From contig NZ_CP116341.1 of the NCBI RefSeq assembly GCF_033304595.1, positions 1,965,001 through 2,029,000 of the forward strand: a DNA stretch of 64,000 nt, given 5' to 3'. Under the pieces are notes generated by a model, which saw only the letters and a program-made list of their open reading frames with translations, did no database searches and was not told where the DNA came from. Position numbers and translations under genes: made by a program. The DNA is from Sporosarcina jeotgali. Its GTDB lineage: Bacteria > Bacillota > Bacilli > Bacillales_A > Planococcaceae. Position 1 is the stretch's first letter. Every line of letters begins with the position of its first letter. This document shows positions 63,727 through 64,000 of this stretch, in pieces.

Positions 63727-64000
63727 TCAGTTAATTTCCATTTTCAGTTCGTGAATCGTTTCTTCAAACACTTGTTGCAGCCGTTCCGTGACTCGTCCAG
63801 GTACTCCTTCACCGACAGGTTTCCCGTCAACAGAAACAATCGGTGTGATTTCTGAAGTTGTCGAAGTGAGGAAGAGTTCATCCATTTCGTTGAATTGCTC
63901 CAGTGTGAACGGCTCTTCCATTACACCGATACTATGCTTTGCACACAATTTCAGCACGACTCTTCGCGTAATCCCATTAAGGATCAGATTCGTTGCCGGG
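63727..64000 (-). CDS. dat: D-amino-acid transaminase, C-terminal part (runs off the window)
   Basis: The last 90 codons of a class IV PLP aminotransferase; the gene begins beyond the right edge. The frame is open to the window end, giving PATNLILNGITRRVVLKLC, then EEPFTLEQFNEMDELFLTSTTSEITPIV. In D-amino-acid transaminases this region carries the TSTTSE loop that binds PLP phosphate and the substrate, and NGITR is typical. The enzyme makes D-glutamate and other D-amino acids from D-alanine for cell-wall synthesis. It could also be a branched-chain or 4-amino-4-deoxychorismate relative, but the loop favours Dat. Confidence 0.88.
   Translation of the reverse strand, partial: PATNLILNGITRRVVLKLCAKHSIGVMEEPFTLEQFNEMDELFLTSTTSEITPIVSVDGKPVGEGVPGRVTERLQQVFEETIHELKMEIN

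Overview
The window is a chromosomal core region of a low-to-mid-GC, endospore-forming member of the Bacillales. Gene order closely follows the phoP-citZ / pyk-dnaE / ald-sppA / thiI-ezrA / rpsD-tyrS-acsA / ccpA-murC / trmB stretch of Bacillus subtilis. An alpha/beta-type SASP gene with a sigma-G-like promoter shows that the organism sporulates. Protein sequences and several local departures from B. subtilis (a class A PBP between tyrS and acsA, an FtsA/PilM-like ATPase beside aroA, a GntR gene fused to accDA) suggest Planococcaceae, perhaps Sporosarcina or a relative; that placement is inference.

Layout. 1-5214: the start of a sensor kinase and phoP, a MaoC-type hot-dog protein, then mdh, icd and citZ, with a Bacillales-type ~123-bp intergenic repeat ahead of mdh and a sigma-A promoter plus perfect cre site ahead of citZ. 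5410-12073: AI-2E-family permease, fxsA, and a gntR-accD-accA-pfkA-pyk operon with a FadR-like operator. 12227-18795: dnaE, nrnA, ytpI, ytoI, ytkL. 18903-28132: an M24 peptidase, ald, usp, ytxK, tpx, RDD protein, sppA, rarD, an acyl-CoA synthetase and a SASP gene. 28388-36413: thiI-cysteine desulfurase, ezrA, fRMsr, methionine gamma-lyase, a GGDEF protein. 36414-39849: rpsD with leader, a non-coding array of 20-bp repeats, then tyrS with a tyrosine T-box. 39850-49585: class A PBP, acsA, acuABC, ccpA, aroA. 49747-64000: FtsA/PilM-like ATPase, ytxH, murC, sftA, ytpR-ytpQ-lipoprotein, ytoP, ytzB, ytnP, trmB, a NERD-like protein, and the end of a D-amino-acid transaminase gene.

How the genes fit together. 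Much of the window is central carbon and acetyl-CoA metabolism: lower glycolysis (pfkA, pyk), fatty-acid commitment (accDA), the citrate-to-oxaloacetate enzymes (citZ, icd, mdh), acetate activation and its acetylation control (acsA, acuABC), and CcpA. Perfect cre sites sit just downstream of the -10 elements of citZ and of the methionine gamma-lyase gene. Cell-envelope and division genes (ezrA, PBP, murC, sftA, FtsA-like) and translation genes (rpsD, tyrS, thiI, trmB, ytpR) make up most of the rest.

No phage, IS element, CRISPR array, defence island or obvious transferred cargo was found. The strongest unexplained structure is the rpsD-tyrS repeat array (37464-38170): direct 20-bp units in which different palindromic hexamers alternate. 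Other unusual points are a thiol peroxidase lacking the resolving cysteine, a DnaE whose PHP domain has lost its metal ligands, a NERD-like protein that appears to lack the nuclease residues, and a possible AUU start codon.
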